Counted from the first letter of the stretch, positions 35,207-44,545 are shown. The stretch is 64,000 nt of DNA from Halomonas maura (GCF_030409305.1 NZ_JAUFPQ010000018.1:62001-126000); one strand, 5' to 3'. The notes: generated from the letters alone by a model not told the origin. A program made the numbers and translations.

Positions 35207-36325
35207 TCAGTCGACGGACGGCGTCTCGTCGGCGTCGGGGAAGAGCGCCGCGCGGAAGTAGTCGCCGATGCGCTCCCGGGTGTGAGCGTACCAGTCCTCG
35301 TCCTTGGTCACCGACCGCTCGGCGTTGAGCGGGTGGGTGGGGATATGCAGGCGCATGTCGATGCCGCTGTCCGCGTGGGTGGTGATGCGCAGGGCGGCGC
35401 TGTGCCGCGAGGGGCCGTAGGGAATATAGCGGCTCAGCGCCGCCTGTCGCTCGGTGCCGGTGGCGAAGCGGATGAAGGCCCGGGCCGCCTCGGGATGCGG
35501 TGCCCGGCGCGGGATCGCCCACACCTCGTGCTCCTGGACCTGGCCGTCCCAGAGGATGTCGATGGGCACGTCGCGGTTGACCATGGCATCGAAGAAGCGG
35601 CCGTTGTAGCCCGAGGCCATCACCACCTCGCCCTCGGCCAGCAGCTGGGGCGGGGTGCTGCCGGCCTCCCACCAGCGCAGCTCCTCGAGGCCGGCCAGGC
35701 GCTCCAGGGCCAGCGACAGGCCGCGGCGGGTGCTGAGCAGCCGGTAGAGCTCCTCGCGGGGCACGTCGTAGGACAGCAGGGCCCATTCCAGGTTGACCGA
35801 GGGGGTGCGCTGCAGGGCCCGCGGGCCGGGGAAGCGCCGCTGGTCGAAGAGATCGGCGATCCGCGTGGGACGCTGGCCGGGGAAGGCGTCGCGGCGATAG
35901 GCCACCACGGTGGCGAACACCGAGTGGGTGATGCTGCAGGGGCCGAAGGCCTCGTCGATGAAGTCGCGCTCGGCGGGAGTGCCATCCGGTGCCGGCTCGG
36001 CCAGCGACGGCGACAGCGGCGCGAGCAGCCCCTCGCGGCAGGCCGCCATGGCCTCGCTGCGGGTCATGTCCATCACGTCCCAGGGCACCTCGCCCGCGGC
36101 CACGGCGCGGCGCAGGTCGGCGAGCCCGCCGTCGTAGCGGGCCACGCTGACCGGGGTGCCGGTGGCGGCGGTGAAGGGGGCGAAGAGCGCGCGGCTCTGG
36201 GCGCGCTCGTAGGCACCGCCCCAGCTCAGCACGGTGATGCCCTCGGGCGCGGCGCCGGCCGGCCAGGCCACCCACAGCCCCAGCGCCAGGGCGCAGGCCC
36301 GGGTCAGGCGCCTAGCCGGCACCAT
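35207..36325 (-). CDS. Periplasmic solute-binding protein (polyamine type)
   Basis: The 372-residue precursor has a signal peptide (about 1-26) and the PotD/PotF-like start ITVLSWGGAYERAQSRALFAPF. GEVPWDVMDMTRSEAMAACREGLL and VVMASGYNGRFFDAM follow. It should bind a polyamine or similar cation, but the ABC membrane components are absent from the neighbourhood, so it is an orphan. It begins 14 bases inside the end of the CLC gene; the ATG at 36323-36325 was chosen because it opens the signal peptide. Confidence 0.82.
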   Translation of the reverse strand: MVPARRLTRACALALGLWVAWPAGAAPEGITVLSWGGAYERAQSRALFAPFTAATGTPVSVARYDGGLADLRRAVAAGEVPWDVMDMTRSEAMAACREGLLAPLSPSLAEPAPDGTPAERDFIDEAFGPCSITHSVFATVVAYRRDAFPGQRPTRIADLFDQRRFPGPRALQRTPSVNLEWALLSYDVPREELYRLLSTRRGLSLALERLAGLEELRWWEAGSTPPQLLAEGEVVMASGYNGRFFDAMVNRDVPIDILWDGQVQEHEVWAIPRRAPHPEAARAFIRFATGTERQAALSRYIPYGPSRHSAALRITTHADSGIDMRLHIPTHPLNAERSVTKDEDWYAHTRERIGDYFRAALFPDADETPSVD

Positions 36326-38072
36326 GTTCCTCCCGCCGCAGCTCGTCGCTGTAGCGCAGGAAGGCCCGGGCGATGCTCGCCTCGAAGACCACGCCGAGGA
36401 AGGTGTCGTCGTCATCCACCACGGCGATGGCCTCGCCGGTCATCTCCTGCAGGTGGCGCATCGCCGTCCACACCGAGGTCTGCGGGCCGAGCACCGGGCG
36501 TGGCGTCTGCGGGCAGTCGTCCACGGTGCGCGTGTCCTCGCCCTGCTCGCGGATCACCTCCAGGTCGGCCAGGGTCACGCTGCCCCGGTAGCGGCCCTCG
36601 GCGTCGACCAGGTAGGCCTCGCCGTGGCCGGCCCGGCCGAGCCGCGCCACGGCCTCGGCCACGCTGGCGTCGGGGCGCAGGGTCACGCCCTCCTGGCTCA
36701 TCAGCTGTTCGAGCCGGGCGTCCTCGAGCACGGCGCGGCTGCGCCCCGAGGAGAGGTCGAGCCCGCGTCCGGCGAGCTGGATGTCGAACAGCGAGCGGCC
36801 GAACAGCTGGGCGGCGATGGGGCTCGCCAGGGTCACGCTGGCCAGGGCCGCGGTGGTCAGGGTGTAGCTGCCGGTGAGCTCGAAGACGATCAGCAGGCTG
36901 GTCAGGGGGGCGCCGATCACCGGCGCGGTCACCGCCACCATGCCGCAGATGGCGTAGAACACGAAGGTGTCCTGGGCGCCGCCGGCCGCGGCCACCAGGG
37001 TGCCGCACAGGGCGCCGAACAGGGTGCCGATCACCAGCGCCGGGCTGAACACCCCGCCACCGAAGCCCATCCCCAGGCACAGCGCCGTGGCCGCGAGCTT
37101 GAGCACCAGCACCACGCCCAGCTCGAGGCCACCGAAGGCCCCGGCGATGGTGGCGAAGCGCAGGGTCTCCTGGCCCATGCCCAGGATGTCGGGAACCCAC
37201 AGCGCGGCCACGCCGAGCATGGCGCCGGCCAGCGCCGGGCGCAGCGGGGGCGCCAGGGGCAGCCGCCCGGCGAGGCGGCCCACCGCCAGGATGCTGCGCA
37301 TGTAGGCGCCGGCCACCAGCGCGCCGAGGCCGCCGATGGCGAGGAAGGCGGCGAACTCCCAGGGCCGGGGCAGGGCGGGTTCGGCGACGTGGAACAGGGC
37401 CCCGCGGGCCAGCACATTGGTGGCGATCACGTGCCCGACCAGGGTCGCGGCGGCCACCGGGGCGAAGGCGCGCAGGGCATAGTGGCGCAGCACCACCTCG
37501 TGGGCGAAGACGATCCCCGCCAGGGGCGCGTTGAAGGCCGTGGCGATGGCCGCCGCGACGCCACAGGCGATGGTGATGTTGTCCTCCGAGCGGCCCAGGC
37601 GCAGCAGCCGCGCCGCCGTCGAGCCGAGGCTCGCGCCCATGTGCACCAGCGGGCCGTACTGGCCCACCGAGGCCCCGGCCCCCAGGGAGACCAGGCCGGA
37701 GAGCGCCGAGAGCACGCCGGCCCGGGCAGGCAGCCGGCCGCGCCGGGTCTGGACCGCGGCGATCACGTCGGCGGGGGTATGGGGGCGGCGCTCGGGAATG
37801 GCGCGGTGCAGCTGGCCGACCACCAGGCCGCCCAGCGCCGGCACCAGCACGGTGGCCAGGGCCAGCAGTTCGGGACGGGCGAACATCATGCGCCCGCGGG
37901 GGGAGATCAGCAGCAGGTCGTTGAGCCACAGCACGGCGGCCACGAAGCCCACGGCCGCCAGCGCCGCCAGGCCGCCGATGACGGCACCCAGCAGCACCAG
38001 GCCCAGGAAGCGTATGACGCCCCCCGGACCCTGCACCGCGCGCTCCCCTGCCTGTGGCATGTCCATGTTCAA
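36312..38072 (-). CDS. CLC-family chloride channel with CBS domains, gating Glu replaced
   Basis: The 586-residue protein has a CLC membrane core (about 20-430) and two CBS domains (about 460-580, LMSQEGVTLRPDASVAEA and IREQGEDTRTVDDC). The usual GREGP reads GQYGP at 137-141, so the proton/chloride gate Glu is Tyr139. In NAPLAGIVFAHEVV the position of the internal proton Glu is Val193, while Glu192 remains. Both changes remove the proton-coupling residues of CLC antiporters, so this may be a passive channel. Its end overlaps the next gene by 14 bases. Confidence 0.88.
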   Translation of the reverse strand: MNMDMPQAGERAVQGPGGVIRFLGLVLLGAVIGGLAALAAVGFVAAVLWLNDLLLISPRGRMMFARPELLALATVLVPALGGLVVGQLHRAIPERRPHTPADVIAAVQTRRGRLPARAGVLSALSGLVSLGAGASVGQYGPLVHMGASLGSTAARLLRLGRSEDNITIACGVAAAIATAFNAPLAGIVFAHEVVLRHYALRAFAPVAAATLVGHVIATNVLARGALFHVAEPALPRPWEFAAFLAIGGLGALVAGAYMRSILAVGRLAGRLPLAPPLRPALAGAMLGVAALWVPDILGMGQETLRFATIAGAFGGLELGVVLVLKLAATALCLGMGFGGGVFSPALVIGTLFGALCGTLVAAAGGAQDTFVFYAICGMVAVTAPVIGAPLTSLLIVFELTGSYTLTTAALASVTLASPIAAQLFGRSLFDIQLAGRGLDLSSGRSRAVLEDARLEQLMSQEGVTLRPDASVAEAVARLGRAGHGEAYLVDAEGRYRGSVTLADLEVIREQGEDTRTVDDCPQTPRPVLGPQTSVWTAMRHLQEMTGEAIAVVDDDDTFLGVVFEASIARAFLRYSDELRREEHGAG

Positions 38073-38153
38073 GGTGTAGGTGCGGCGGGGGGCGCCTGCA
38101 AGAATAGCGGCACGGGGAGTGCCGCCGACCGCCGCCAGGCCGGCGCGGGCGAT

Positions 38154-38184
38154 AATCCAATGGGTCAGGACGACCCATTGGATT
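38154..38184 (-). terminator. Terminator after amt
   Basis: A perfect 13-bp stem (AATCCAATGGGTC and complement) with a five-base loop lies 42 bases past the amt stop, before the CLC gene. On this strand the loop side is followed by ATCG rather than a long U-run. Confidence 0.6.
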
Positions 38185-38225
38185 GCCAGGTTAATGGCCG
38201 GGCACGAATTGCCCCGCGGGCGGGA

Positions 38226-39434
38226 TCAGTCCAGCGAGGTGGCGCCGATGCGGTGGATGCTGAGGTCGGCGCCGTTGAACTCCTCCTCCTGGGTCAGGCG
38301 CAGGCCGGAGACCCTGGCCACCAGGCCGTAGACGACCAGGCCGCCGACCACGGCGACCGCCACGCCGGCCAGCGACCCGACCAGCTGGGCCATCAGGCTG
38401 ACCCCGCCGAGGCCGCCCAGGCTCGCCTGGCCGAAGATGCCCGCGGCGATGCCGCCCCACAGGCCGCACACGCCGTGCAGCGGCCAGACCCCCAGCACGT
38501 CGTCGAGGCGCTCGATGCGCTCCTGGGCCCACTCGAAGAGCACCACGAAGATCGCCCCGGCCACGCCGCCGGTGACCAGTGCACCGATGGGATGCATCAG
38601 GTCCGAGCCGGCGCACACGGCCACCAGCCCGGCCAGCGGGCCGTTGTGGATGAAGCCCGGGTCCTTGCGGCCCATCACCATCGACACCAGGATGCCGCCG
38701 ACCATGGCCATCAGGCTGTTGACCGCGACCAGGCCGCTGATGCTGTCCAGGGTCTGGGCGGACATCACGTTGAAGCCGAACCAGCCGATGGTCAGGATCC
38801 AGGCGCCCAGCGACAGGAAGGGGATATTGGACGGGGCGAAGGCCACCACCTTGCCGTTGCGGTAGCGGCCGTGGCGGGCCCCCAGCAGCAGCAGGGCCAC
38901 CAGGGCCACCCAGCCGCCGAAGGCGTGCACCACCACCGAGCCGGCGAAGTCGTGGAAGCCGGCGCCGAAGCTCGCGGCCAGCCAGCCCTGCAGGCCGTAG
39001 TTGCCGTTCCACACGATGCCCTCGAAGAAGGGATAGACCACCCCGACGATCAGCCCCGCGGCGATCAGCATCGGGTAGAAGCGGGCACGTTCGGCGATGC
39101 CCCCGGAGACGATGGCCGGGATCGCCGCGGCGAAGGTCATCAGGAAGAAGAACTTCACCAGTGCATAGCCGTTGCCGGCGGTGAGCTCGCCGGCGCCCTG
39201 CAGGAAGTGGGTGTCGTAGGCGATGGTGTAGCCGACGAAGAAGTAGACCAGCGCGGAGACGGCGAAGTCGGTGATGATCTTGACCAGGGCGTTGACCTGG
39301 TTCTTGTGGCGCACCGTGCCCACCTCGAGGAAGGCAAAGCCGGCGTGCATGGCCAGCACCATGATGGCGCCGATCAGGATGAACAGCGTGTTGGCGCTCT
39401 GGGTCAGGGTCTCGACGGCACTCGTGATATCCAC
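38226..39434 (-). CDS. amt: Ammonium transporter (Amt)
   Basis: The 402-residue protein has the 11-helix Amt pattern. It has FFFLMTFAAAIPAIVSGGIAERARF, the first pore His in GAGFHDFAGSVVVHAFGG and the second in GVWPLHGVCGLWGGIAAGIFG. It carries ammonium into the cell. The start was set at a GTG (39432-39434) preceded by AGGAGA; an ATG 54 bases upstream would add residues (MVPNRFIHDF...) not seen in Amt proteins. A sigma-54-type promoter lies about 60 bases upstream, as expected for nitrogen control. No glnK is adjacent. Confidence 0.9.
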   Translation of the reverse strand: MDITSAVETLTQSANTLFILIGAIMVLAMHAGFAFLEVGTVRHKNQVNALVKIITDFAVSALVYFFVGYTIAYDTHFLQGAGELTAGNGYALVKFFFLMTFAAAIPAIVSGGIAERARFYPMLIAAGLIVGVVYPFFEGIVWNGNYGLQGWLAASFGAGFHDFAGSVVVHAFGGWVALVALLLLGARHGRYRNGKVVAFAPSNIPFLSLGAWILTIGWFGFNVMSAQTLDSISGLVAVNSLMAMVGGILVSMVMGRKDPGFIHNGPLAGLVAVCAGSDLMHPIGALVTGGVAGAIFVVLFEWAQERIERLDDVLGVWPLHGVCGLWGGIAAGIFGQASLGGLGGVSLMAQLVGSLAGVAVAVVGGLVVYGLVARVSGLRLTQEEEFNGADLSIHRIGATSLD

Positions 39435-39493
39435 GGGAATGATCTCTCCTGATGCATGAAAGTCGTGAATGAAGCGATTAGGCACCAAATTGA

Positions 39494-39509
39494 TGCAAGC
39501 TCCGTTCCA
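39494..39509 (-). promoter_or_regulatory. Sigma-54 promoter for amt
   Basis: On the minus strand the element TGGAAC-GGAGC-TTGCA matches the -24/-12 consensus TGGCAC-N5-TTGCA with one mismatch. It is placed about 60 bases before the amt GTG. It implies RpoN/NtrC activation under nitrogen limitation. Confidence 0.8.
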
Positions 39510-39659
39510 TCCTGGCGCATCAGGCCGACCGACAGTCAGTTGCCTCGGAAAGTCATGAGATCACAGGGACATGGAAGGCGGGTGGGTGGGAAGACGGCGG
39601 CGTCGCCGCACCGTCGTGGTGCCAGTCGGCGCCGCCATGCACGCTTCGTGGGCAGACCC

Positions 39660-41054
39660 TCAGAGGGTCTGCCAGGGCGAGGAGGGCGGTGCGTCCAGGG
39701 TCTCGCGCACGATGCCGAGCGCCCGCTCGACAGCCTCGCGGCTGGCCGGCGGGCCCAGACATAGCCGCAGGGCCTGGGGGGCCGCTTCGCTGCCCACGCA
39801 GAAGGGTTCGGGGGTGGAGACCTTGACCCCGCGCTGGGCGAGCAGCGCCTGGGCCTCGCTGCTGCGCCGGCCGGCGGGCAGGGGCAGCCAGAGGATGGAG
39901 GAATTCGTCCGGCCCTGGGGGGCATAGGCCGCCAGCCGCTCCTGGGCCAGGGCCTGGCGGGCGGCGATCTCGCGTGTCTGCCACTCCAGCAGCTCATGGC
40001 TGGCGGGGTCCTCCATCCAGCGACAGGCGGCCTCCACCATCAGCGGCGGCACCATCCAGCTCTGCGAGCGGATGGCCGCGCCCAGGCGCTCGAGCAGGGG
40101 ATCCGGCACCGTGAGGCTGCCGATGCGCAGCCCGCCGGCCAGGATCTTGGAGGTGCTGAAGATATGCAGGGTGCGCTCCGGGGCCAGGGTGCTCAGGGCG
40201 ACACCGCGGTCACTGGCGGGCAGGTATTGCACCGCGTCCTCGACCAGCCAGATGTCATGTTCCCGGGCCAGCGCCGCCAGGCGCTCGCGACGCTCGTCGG
40301 AGAGACGCACACCGGTGGGGTTGTTGAGGTCCGGGGTGACGTAGAGCACACGGGGCGCCTGGCGGGCGCAGAGCCGGGCCAGGGCCTCGACGTCCATGCC
40401 GTCCTCGTCCATCGGCACCGCCGCCAGGCGCAGGTGAGCCTGCTGGGCGGCGCAGACGAAGCCGGGGTAGGTGAGGGCGTCGGCGGCCACCAGGTCGCCC
40501 GGCTGGGCGAGCACCTGCAGCGCCAGGTGGATGCCATGCTGGCCGCCCTGGGTGATCACCAGCCGCTCGGGCGCCTCGGGCAGTCCGAGGCCGCCCTGCC
40601 AGGCGGCGATCCGCGCCCGCTGGGTCTCGCTGCCGGCCTCCGGCTGGTAGTCGGTGGCGGCCTGCAGGGCCACGGGGTCCTCGGCGATGGTGCGCAGCGC
40701 CCGCTGCAGGCCCTGGGGCCGCAGCGGGTGGGGCGGCGGCAGGCTCATGCCCATGTCGATGACCCCATCCGCCACCGGCTGGCCGGCGCGGAAGGTGGTG
40801 GGCGCCTCGCCGGCCGGGCGGCGCACATAGGTGCCGCTGCCGACGCGGGATTCCACCCAGGCCTGGCGGTGGGCCTCGGCGTAGGCCCGGGTGACGGTGC
40901 CCACGGTGACGCCCAGGCGGTCGGCGAGCTGGCGCTGGGGCGGCAGCTTCTCGCCCGGGGCCAGCTCGCCGCTGGTGATGGCCTCGGCCAGGGCCTCGGC
41001 GATGCGGCGATAGCGGGGGCCGTCGTCGGGGAGGGTCGGTGTCCAGATTGTCAT
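39660..41054 (-). CDS. MocR/GntR regulator with aminotransferase domain
   Basis: The 464-residue protein has a GntR HTH (about 15-75, YRRIAEALAEAITSGELAPGEKLPPQRQLADRLGVTVGTVTRAY). A fold type I aminotransferase domain follows, with PLP Lys in FSTSKILAGGLRIG and NPTG in DLNNPTGVRLS. MocR proteins use PLP or an amine as effector. It is divergent from a LysE-type exporter across 98 bases with AT-rich GTACAAT elements, so it probably regulates itself and the exporter. Confidence 0.92.
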   Translation of the reverse strand: MTIWTPTLPDDGPRYRRIAEALAEAITSGELAPGEKLPPQRQLADRLGVTVGTVTRAYAEAHRQAWVESRVGSGTYVRRPAGEAPTTFRAGQPVADGVIDMGMSLPPPHPLRPQGLQRALRTIAEDPVALQAATDYQPEAGSETQRARIAAWQGGLGLPEAPERLVITQGGQHGIHLALQVLAQPGDLVAADALTYPGFVCAAQQAHLRLAAVPMDEDGMDVEALARLCARQAPRVLYVTPDLNNPTGVRLSDERRERLAALAREHDIWLVEDAVQYLPASDRGVALSTLAPERTLHIFSTSKILAGGLRIGSLTVPDPLLERLGAAIRSQSWMVPPLMVEAACRWMEDPASHELLEWQTREIAARQALAQERLAAYAPQGRTNSSILWLPLPAGRRSSEAQALLAQRGVKVSTPEPFCVGSEAAPQALRLCLGPPASREAVERALGIVRETLDAPPSSPWQTL

Positions 41055-41152
41055 GGTGACAATAAAACCTTTGACGTCATTATTGTACCTATTATGCTCT
41101 GAAAGACGCGCATTATCCAGCGATCAATCCGAAATTGTATGGGTACAATACC

Positions 41153-41752
41153 ATGGAAACCCTGGCGTTCCTGGGACCCGCGTCCCTCTTCATGATCTCC
41201 ATGACCATCACCCCCGGTCCCAACAACGTGATGCTCACCGCCTCCGGGGCCAACTACGGCTTCCGCCGGACCCTGCCGCACCTGCTGGGCATCATGGGCG
41301 GCTGCTTCGTGCTGTTCGGGGCCATTGCGCTGGGCCTGGGCATCGTCTTCGAGCGTTTCCCCATCGTGCAGACCCTGCTGCGCATCGTCGGCAGCCTCTA
41401 CCTGCTGTACCTGGCCTGGGGCATCGCCACGGCGCCGCCGCCGGAGTTCGGCAACGCCGAGGGACGCCCGCTGAGCTTCTGGCAGGCCGCGGCCTTCCAG
41501 TTCGCCAACCCCAAGGCCTGGGTGATGGGGCTGACGCTGATGGCGAGCTTCCTGCCCGAGAAGGGCAACACCTTCGTCAACGCCCTGGTGCTGGCCGGTT
41601 TCGCCGAGCTGGTGGCGTTGCCCTGCATCTCGCTGTGGGCGGGCTTCGGCATGGCCATCGGCCGCTGGCTGAAGGGCCCGCGCTCCTGGCGGGTGTTCAA
41701 CGGCACCATGGGCGCGCTGACCGCGGCCTGCGTGATCTTCATCCTCGGCTGA
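41153..41752 (+). CDS. LysE-family amino-acid exporter
   Basis: The 199-residue membrane protein has the LysE/RhtB pattern: SLFMISMTITPGPNNVMLTASGANYGFRRTLPHLLGI, then AFQFANPKAWVMGLTLMASFLP. About six hydrophobic segments are visible. The family exports amino acids. The ATG at 41153 follows a GTACAAT element (CAATACC), close to the promoter shared with the MocR gene. The 3' end of the gene is also present as a decayed partial duplicate at 42083-42190. Confidence 0.9.
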   Translation: METLAFLGPASLFMISMTITPGPNNVMLTASGANYGFRRTLPHLLGIMGGCFVLFGAIALGLGIVFERFPIVQTLLRIVGSLYLLYLAWGIATAPPPEFGNAEGRPLSFWQAAAFQFANPKAWVMGLTLMASFLPEKGNTFVNALVLAGFAELVALPCISLWAGFGMAIGRWLKGPRSWRVFNGTMGALTAACVIFILG

Positions 41753-42298
41753 CGCCAGGCGCGTCGAAGCCCGGGAACCCCACCGTCAAGCATCGGGAGG
41801 GTGACATGCAAGCCAAGCGGGTGAATGTGTTCAGCGCCGAGCGCTTCGGCGGCAACGGCCTGACGATCTTCCCCGAGGCCGATGGCTTGGAGGCCCGGTC
41901 ACGGCGGCGCGCAAAATACCACGCTGGATTCCACTGCGGCTTACTCGCCGCGGGGGGATGCTTCGAAAACCGGGGCCGCCCAGCAGACTCCGCATGGCAT
42001 GCGCCGCCCGAGTCGAATCTCCACCCAGCGGGAGGCCTTGGATCCCGCGGGGGCGGTCGAGGAACGCATTGCCCTGGCGTTCGAAGGGGCGCGCTCCTGG
42101 CGGGGGCAACGGCACCAGGGGCGCGCTGACCGCGGCCTGCATGATCTTCATCCTCGGCTGGTGCCAGGCGCGTCGACGACCCGGGGAGCTCACAGTCAAG
42201 AATCGGGAGGGTGACATGAAAGCCAAGCTGGTGGATGTATTCAGCGCCGAGCGCTTCGGCGGCAACGGCCTGACGATCTTCCCCGAGGCCGATGGCCT
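41671..42298 (+). repeat. Partial tandem duplication: lysE 3' end plus phzF 5' start
   Basis: Two segments of about 216 bp (41671-41887 and 42083-42298) share nearly all bases, including the lysE end and the phzF start. The first copy contains the intact lysE stop and a 27-codon phzF fragment beginning at 41806 (MQAKRVNVFSAERFGGNGL). In the second the lysE part is degraded but phzF is whole. About 195 bases of unassigned sequence separate them. It looks like an old duplication with one phzF copy lost. Confidence 0.85.
41806..41887 (+). pseudogene. Truncated phzF-like start
   Basis: About 27 codons match the N-terminus of the full gene at 42216 (VNVFSAERFGGNGLTIF, then PEADG); similarity then ends abruptly. 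It has its own GGGAGGGTGAC ribosome site, identical to that of the intact gene, so a short abortive product may be made. Confidence 0.7.
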
Positions 42299-43061
42299 GT
42301 CGACGGGGGAGATGCAGGCGATCACGCGAGAGATGCGCCAGTTCGAATCCCTCTTCGTCTTCCGGCAAGGCGCCGAGTTCGCGGCGCGGATCTTCACCCT
42401 GGAAGAGGAGCTGGACTTCGCCGGCCATCCGCTGCTGGGACTGGCCTACCACCTTCATGAGGCGTTCGGGGACCGGGACCGGCACGAGTGGCGGGTGAGG
42501 CTGAACCGACGCACGGTAGAGCTGACCAGCGCCTGGCGGGATGGCCGCTTCACGGCGACCATGGCCCAGGGGCGCCCCGACTTCCTCAGGACGCTGACGC
42601 GTGATGAAGCCGGGGAGGTCTATGCGGCGCTGGGGCTGGGCGCCGACGAGCGACGCAACTATCCGGCCGAGGTGGTCTCCACCGGCTTGCCCTACCTGAT
42701 CCTGCCGGTGTCGGGCGGCCTGGAGCGGATCGAGTTCCGGGTGCCGGACCTGTCGCCGCTGCTCGCCTGGCACGGGGCCAAGTTCGTCTACGTCCTCGAT
42801 GTGCAGGGCCTCGAGGGGCGTACCTGGGATAATCGCGGGCGGGTCGAGGACGTGGCCACGGGCAGTGCCGCCGGCCCCGCGGCGGCCTATCTCCACAAGC
42901 ACGGGCTGGTGCTCGGCAAGACGCTGTCGATCGCCCAGGGGCGCTTCGTGGGACGGCCGAGCCGCATCGAGGTGGAGCTGGTCATCGACGGCATGGAGCT
43001 CGCGGATGTCCGGGTCAGCGGCGATGTCATCAAGGTGGCCGATCTCGCCTTCGCCGCCTGA
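42216..43061 (+). CDS. PhzF family protein
   Basis: The 281-residue protein has the PhzF start KLVDVFSAERFGGNGLTIFPEADGL, with ESLFVF and FAGHPLLGLA in the middle and ATGSAAGPAAAYL in the second half. PhzF relatives are diaminopimelate-epimerase-fold isomerases; the catalytic Glu aligns with the E of RQFESLFVF. The physiological substrate is unknown. The ATG at 42216 follows GGGAGGGTGAC. It lies in line with the LysE gene, after the partial duplication. Confidence 0.85.
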   Translation: MKAKLVDVFSAERFGGNGLTIFPEADGLSTGEMQAITREMRQFESLFVFRQGAEFAARIFTLEEELDFAGHPLLGLAYHLHEAFGDRDRHEWRVRLNRRTVELTSAWRDGRFTATMAQGRPDFLRTLTRDEAGEVYAALGLGADERRNYPAEVVSTGLPYLILPVSGGLERIEFRVPDLSPLLAWHGAKFVYVLDVQGLEGRTWDNRGRVEDVATGSAAGPAAAYLHKHGLVLGKTLSIAQGRFVGRPSRIEVELVIDGMELADVRVSGDVIKVADLAFAA

Positions 43062-43178
43062 CGGCAGGCGCACCGGCGGTGACGACCCGTGGCGACTCGC
43101 GCCGCGGGTCCCAGCGACTATGCTGGAGACTGACGCCCGGCGCGTCATGCCAGGGAACGGCCCGGGAGCGCTATCGCC

Positions 43179-44402
43179 ATGCAGGTCCACGACTCCATCG
43201 AGTCCCTCTATCGCCAGCACGCCCCGCGCGTGCTGGCGACATTGATTCGCCTGCTCGGCGACTTCGACCCGGCGGAGGAGGCGCTGCACGAGGCCTTCGC
43301 CGCGGCGGTGAGCCGCTGGCCGGCGGAAGGGGCTCCCGACGACCCCGTGGCCTGGCTGATCCGGGTCGGCCACCGCCGGGGCATCGACCAGATCCGCCGC
43401 CGGCAGACCGCCCGCCAGCATGCCCATCTGCTGGTGTCCGAGGACACCGGCGACCCGGCTGACGCGGGCATCGCGGATGACCCGCTGCGGCTGCTGTTCA
43501 CCTGTTGCCATCCCCTGCTGGCGATCACCGATCGCGTCGCCCTGACCCTGCGCGAGATGGCCGGGCTGACCACCGAGCAGGTCGCCAGCGCGCTGCTGCA
43601 GCGCCCGGCCAGCCTGGCGCAGCGGATCGTGCGGGCCAAGCGGCGGCTGCGCGAGGCCGGCATTCCCTACGAGGTTCCCGATGCCCGTGAGCTGCCGGAG
43701 CGTCTGCCCGGCGTGCTCGGGGTGATCTACCTGATCTTCAACGAGGGCTATTCCCGCAGCGAGGGCGAGACGGTGGTGGACGTGCGCCTGGCCGATGAGG
43801 CCATCCGCCTGGCCGAGGCCCTGACGGAGCTGCTGCCCTGGGGCGAGGCCTACGGCCTGCTGGCGCTGATGCTGCTCCACGATGCGCGCCGCGCGGCGCG
43901 CCAGGATGCCCGGGGGGAGCTGGTGCCCCTGGAGGAGCAGGACCGCCGGCTCTGGGACCGGGCCCAGATCGAGGCCGGGATGGCCTGCCTGGAACGGGCC
44001 CTGGCGCAGAGCCCCACCGGCCCCTACACCCTGCAGGCCTCCATCGCCGCCGTCCATGCCCAGGCCCCCAGCGCCGCGGCCACGGACTGGCGGCGCATCG
44101 TGATGCTCTATGAGGCGCTGTATCGTCGCCAGCCCACCCCGGTGATCGCCCTCAACCGGGCGGTCGCCGTGGCCATGCGCGACTCGCCGGAGGCCGGCCT
44201 GGCACTGCTCGAGGGGCTCGCCGGACACAAGCCGATCGTCAACTTCCATCTCTACCATGCCGCGCTGGCCGACCTGCATCGCCGCGCCGGTCACCTCGAG
44301 GCGGCCCGGCAGGCCTATGAGCGGGCGCTGGCGCTGGTCGTGCAGGCCCCGGAGCGCCGCTTCCTGGCGCGCCGCCTGGCGGAGCTGGAGGCGCCGGGCT
44401 GA
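43179..44402 (+). CDS. ECF sigma factor, ECF42 type
   Basis: The 407-residue protein has sigma region 2 (about 5-75, SIESLYRQHAPRVLATLIRLLGDFDPAEEALHEAF) and region 4 (about 105-165, REMAGLTTEQVASALLQRPASLAQRIVRAKRRL). A long helical TPR-like C-terminus of about 230 residues follows (LPGVLGVIYLIFNEGY). This length and C-terminus mark the ECF42 group, which is linked to DGPF/YCII-domain genes instead of an anti-sigma factor. Exactly such genes follow at 44546 and 45387, so it should drive them. It has no obvious anti-sigma partner. Confidence 0.9.
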   Translation: MQVHDSIESLYRQHAPRVLATLIRLLGDFDPAEEALHEAFAAAVSRWPAEGAPDDPVAWLIRVGHRRGIDQIRRRQTARQHAHLLVSEDTGDPADAGIADDPLRLLFTCCHPLLAITDRVALTLREMAGLTTEQVASALLQRPASLAQRIVRAKRRLREAGIPYEVPDARELPERLPGVLGVIYLIFNEGYSRSEGETVVDVRLADEAIRLAEALTELLPWGEAYGLLALMLLHDARRAARQDARGELVPLEEQDRRLWDRAQIEAGMACLERALAQSPTGPYTLQASIAAVHAQAPSAAATDWRRIVMLYEALYRRQPTPVIALNRAVAVAMRDSPEAGLALLEGLAGHKPIVNFHLYHAALADLHRRAGHLEAARQAYERALALVVQAPERRFLARRLAELEAPG

Positions 44403-44545
44403 GGCAGACGCGAGCCCCGGGACGATGCGCTGGCTGTCGCCGGCGGTGGGGCGTGGCGCTGGCCGCAAAAAAAATGCGCGCCAGCTGTCGATCCGCGCCG
44501 CCGCCGCACGACTCCTGAGTACCACCCACCGAGGAGAGTGATGTC

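Noticed and set aside
36234..39452. 1072-codon plus-strand frame
   Set aside because: It is rich in His, Gln, Gly and Ala with no family pattern and lies opposite well-supported CLC and Amt genes; an artefact of high GC.
41739..44525. 928-codon minus-strand frame
   Set aside because: It opposes the PhzF and sigma factor genes, both with clear family motifs; composition is that of a shadow frame.
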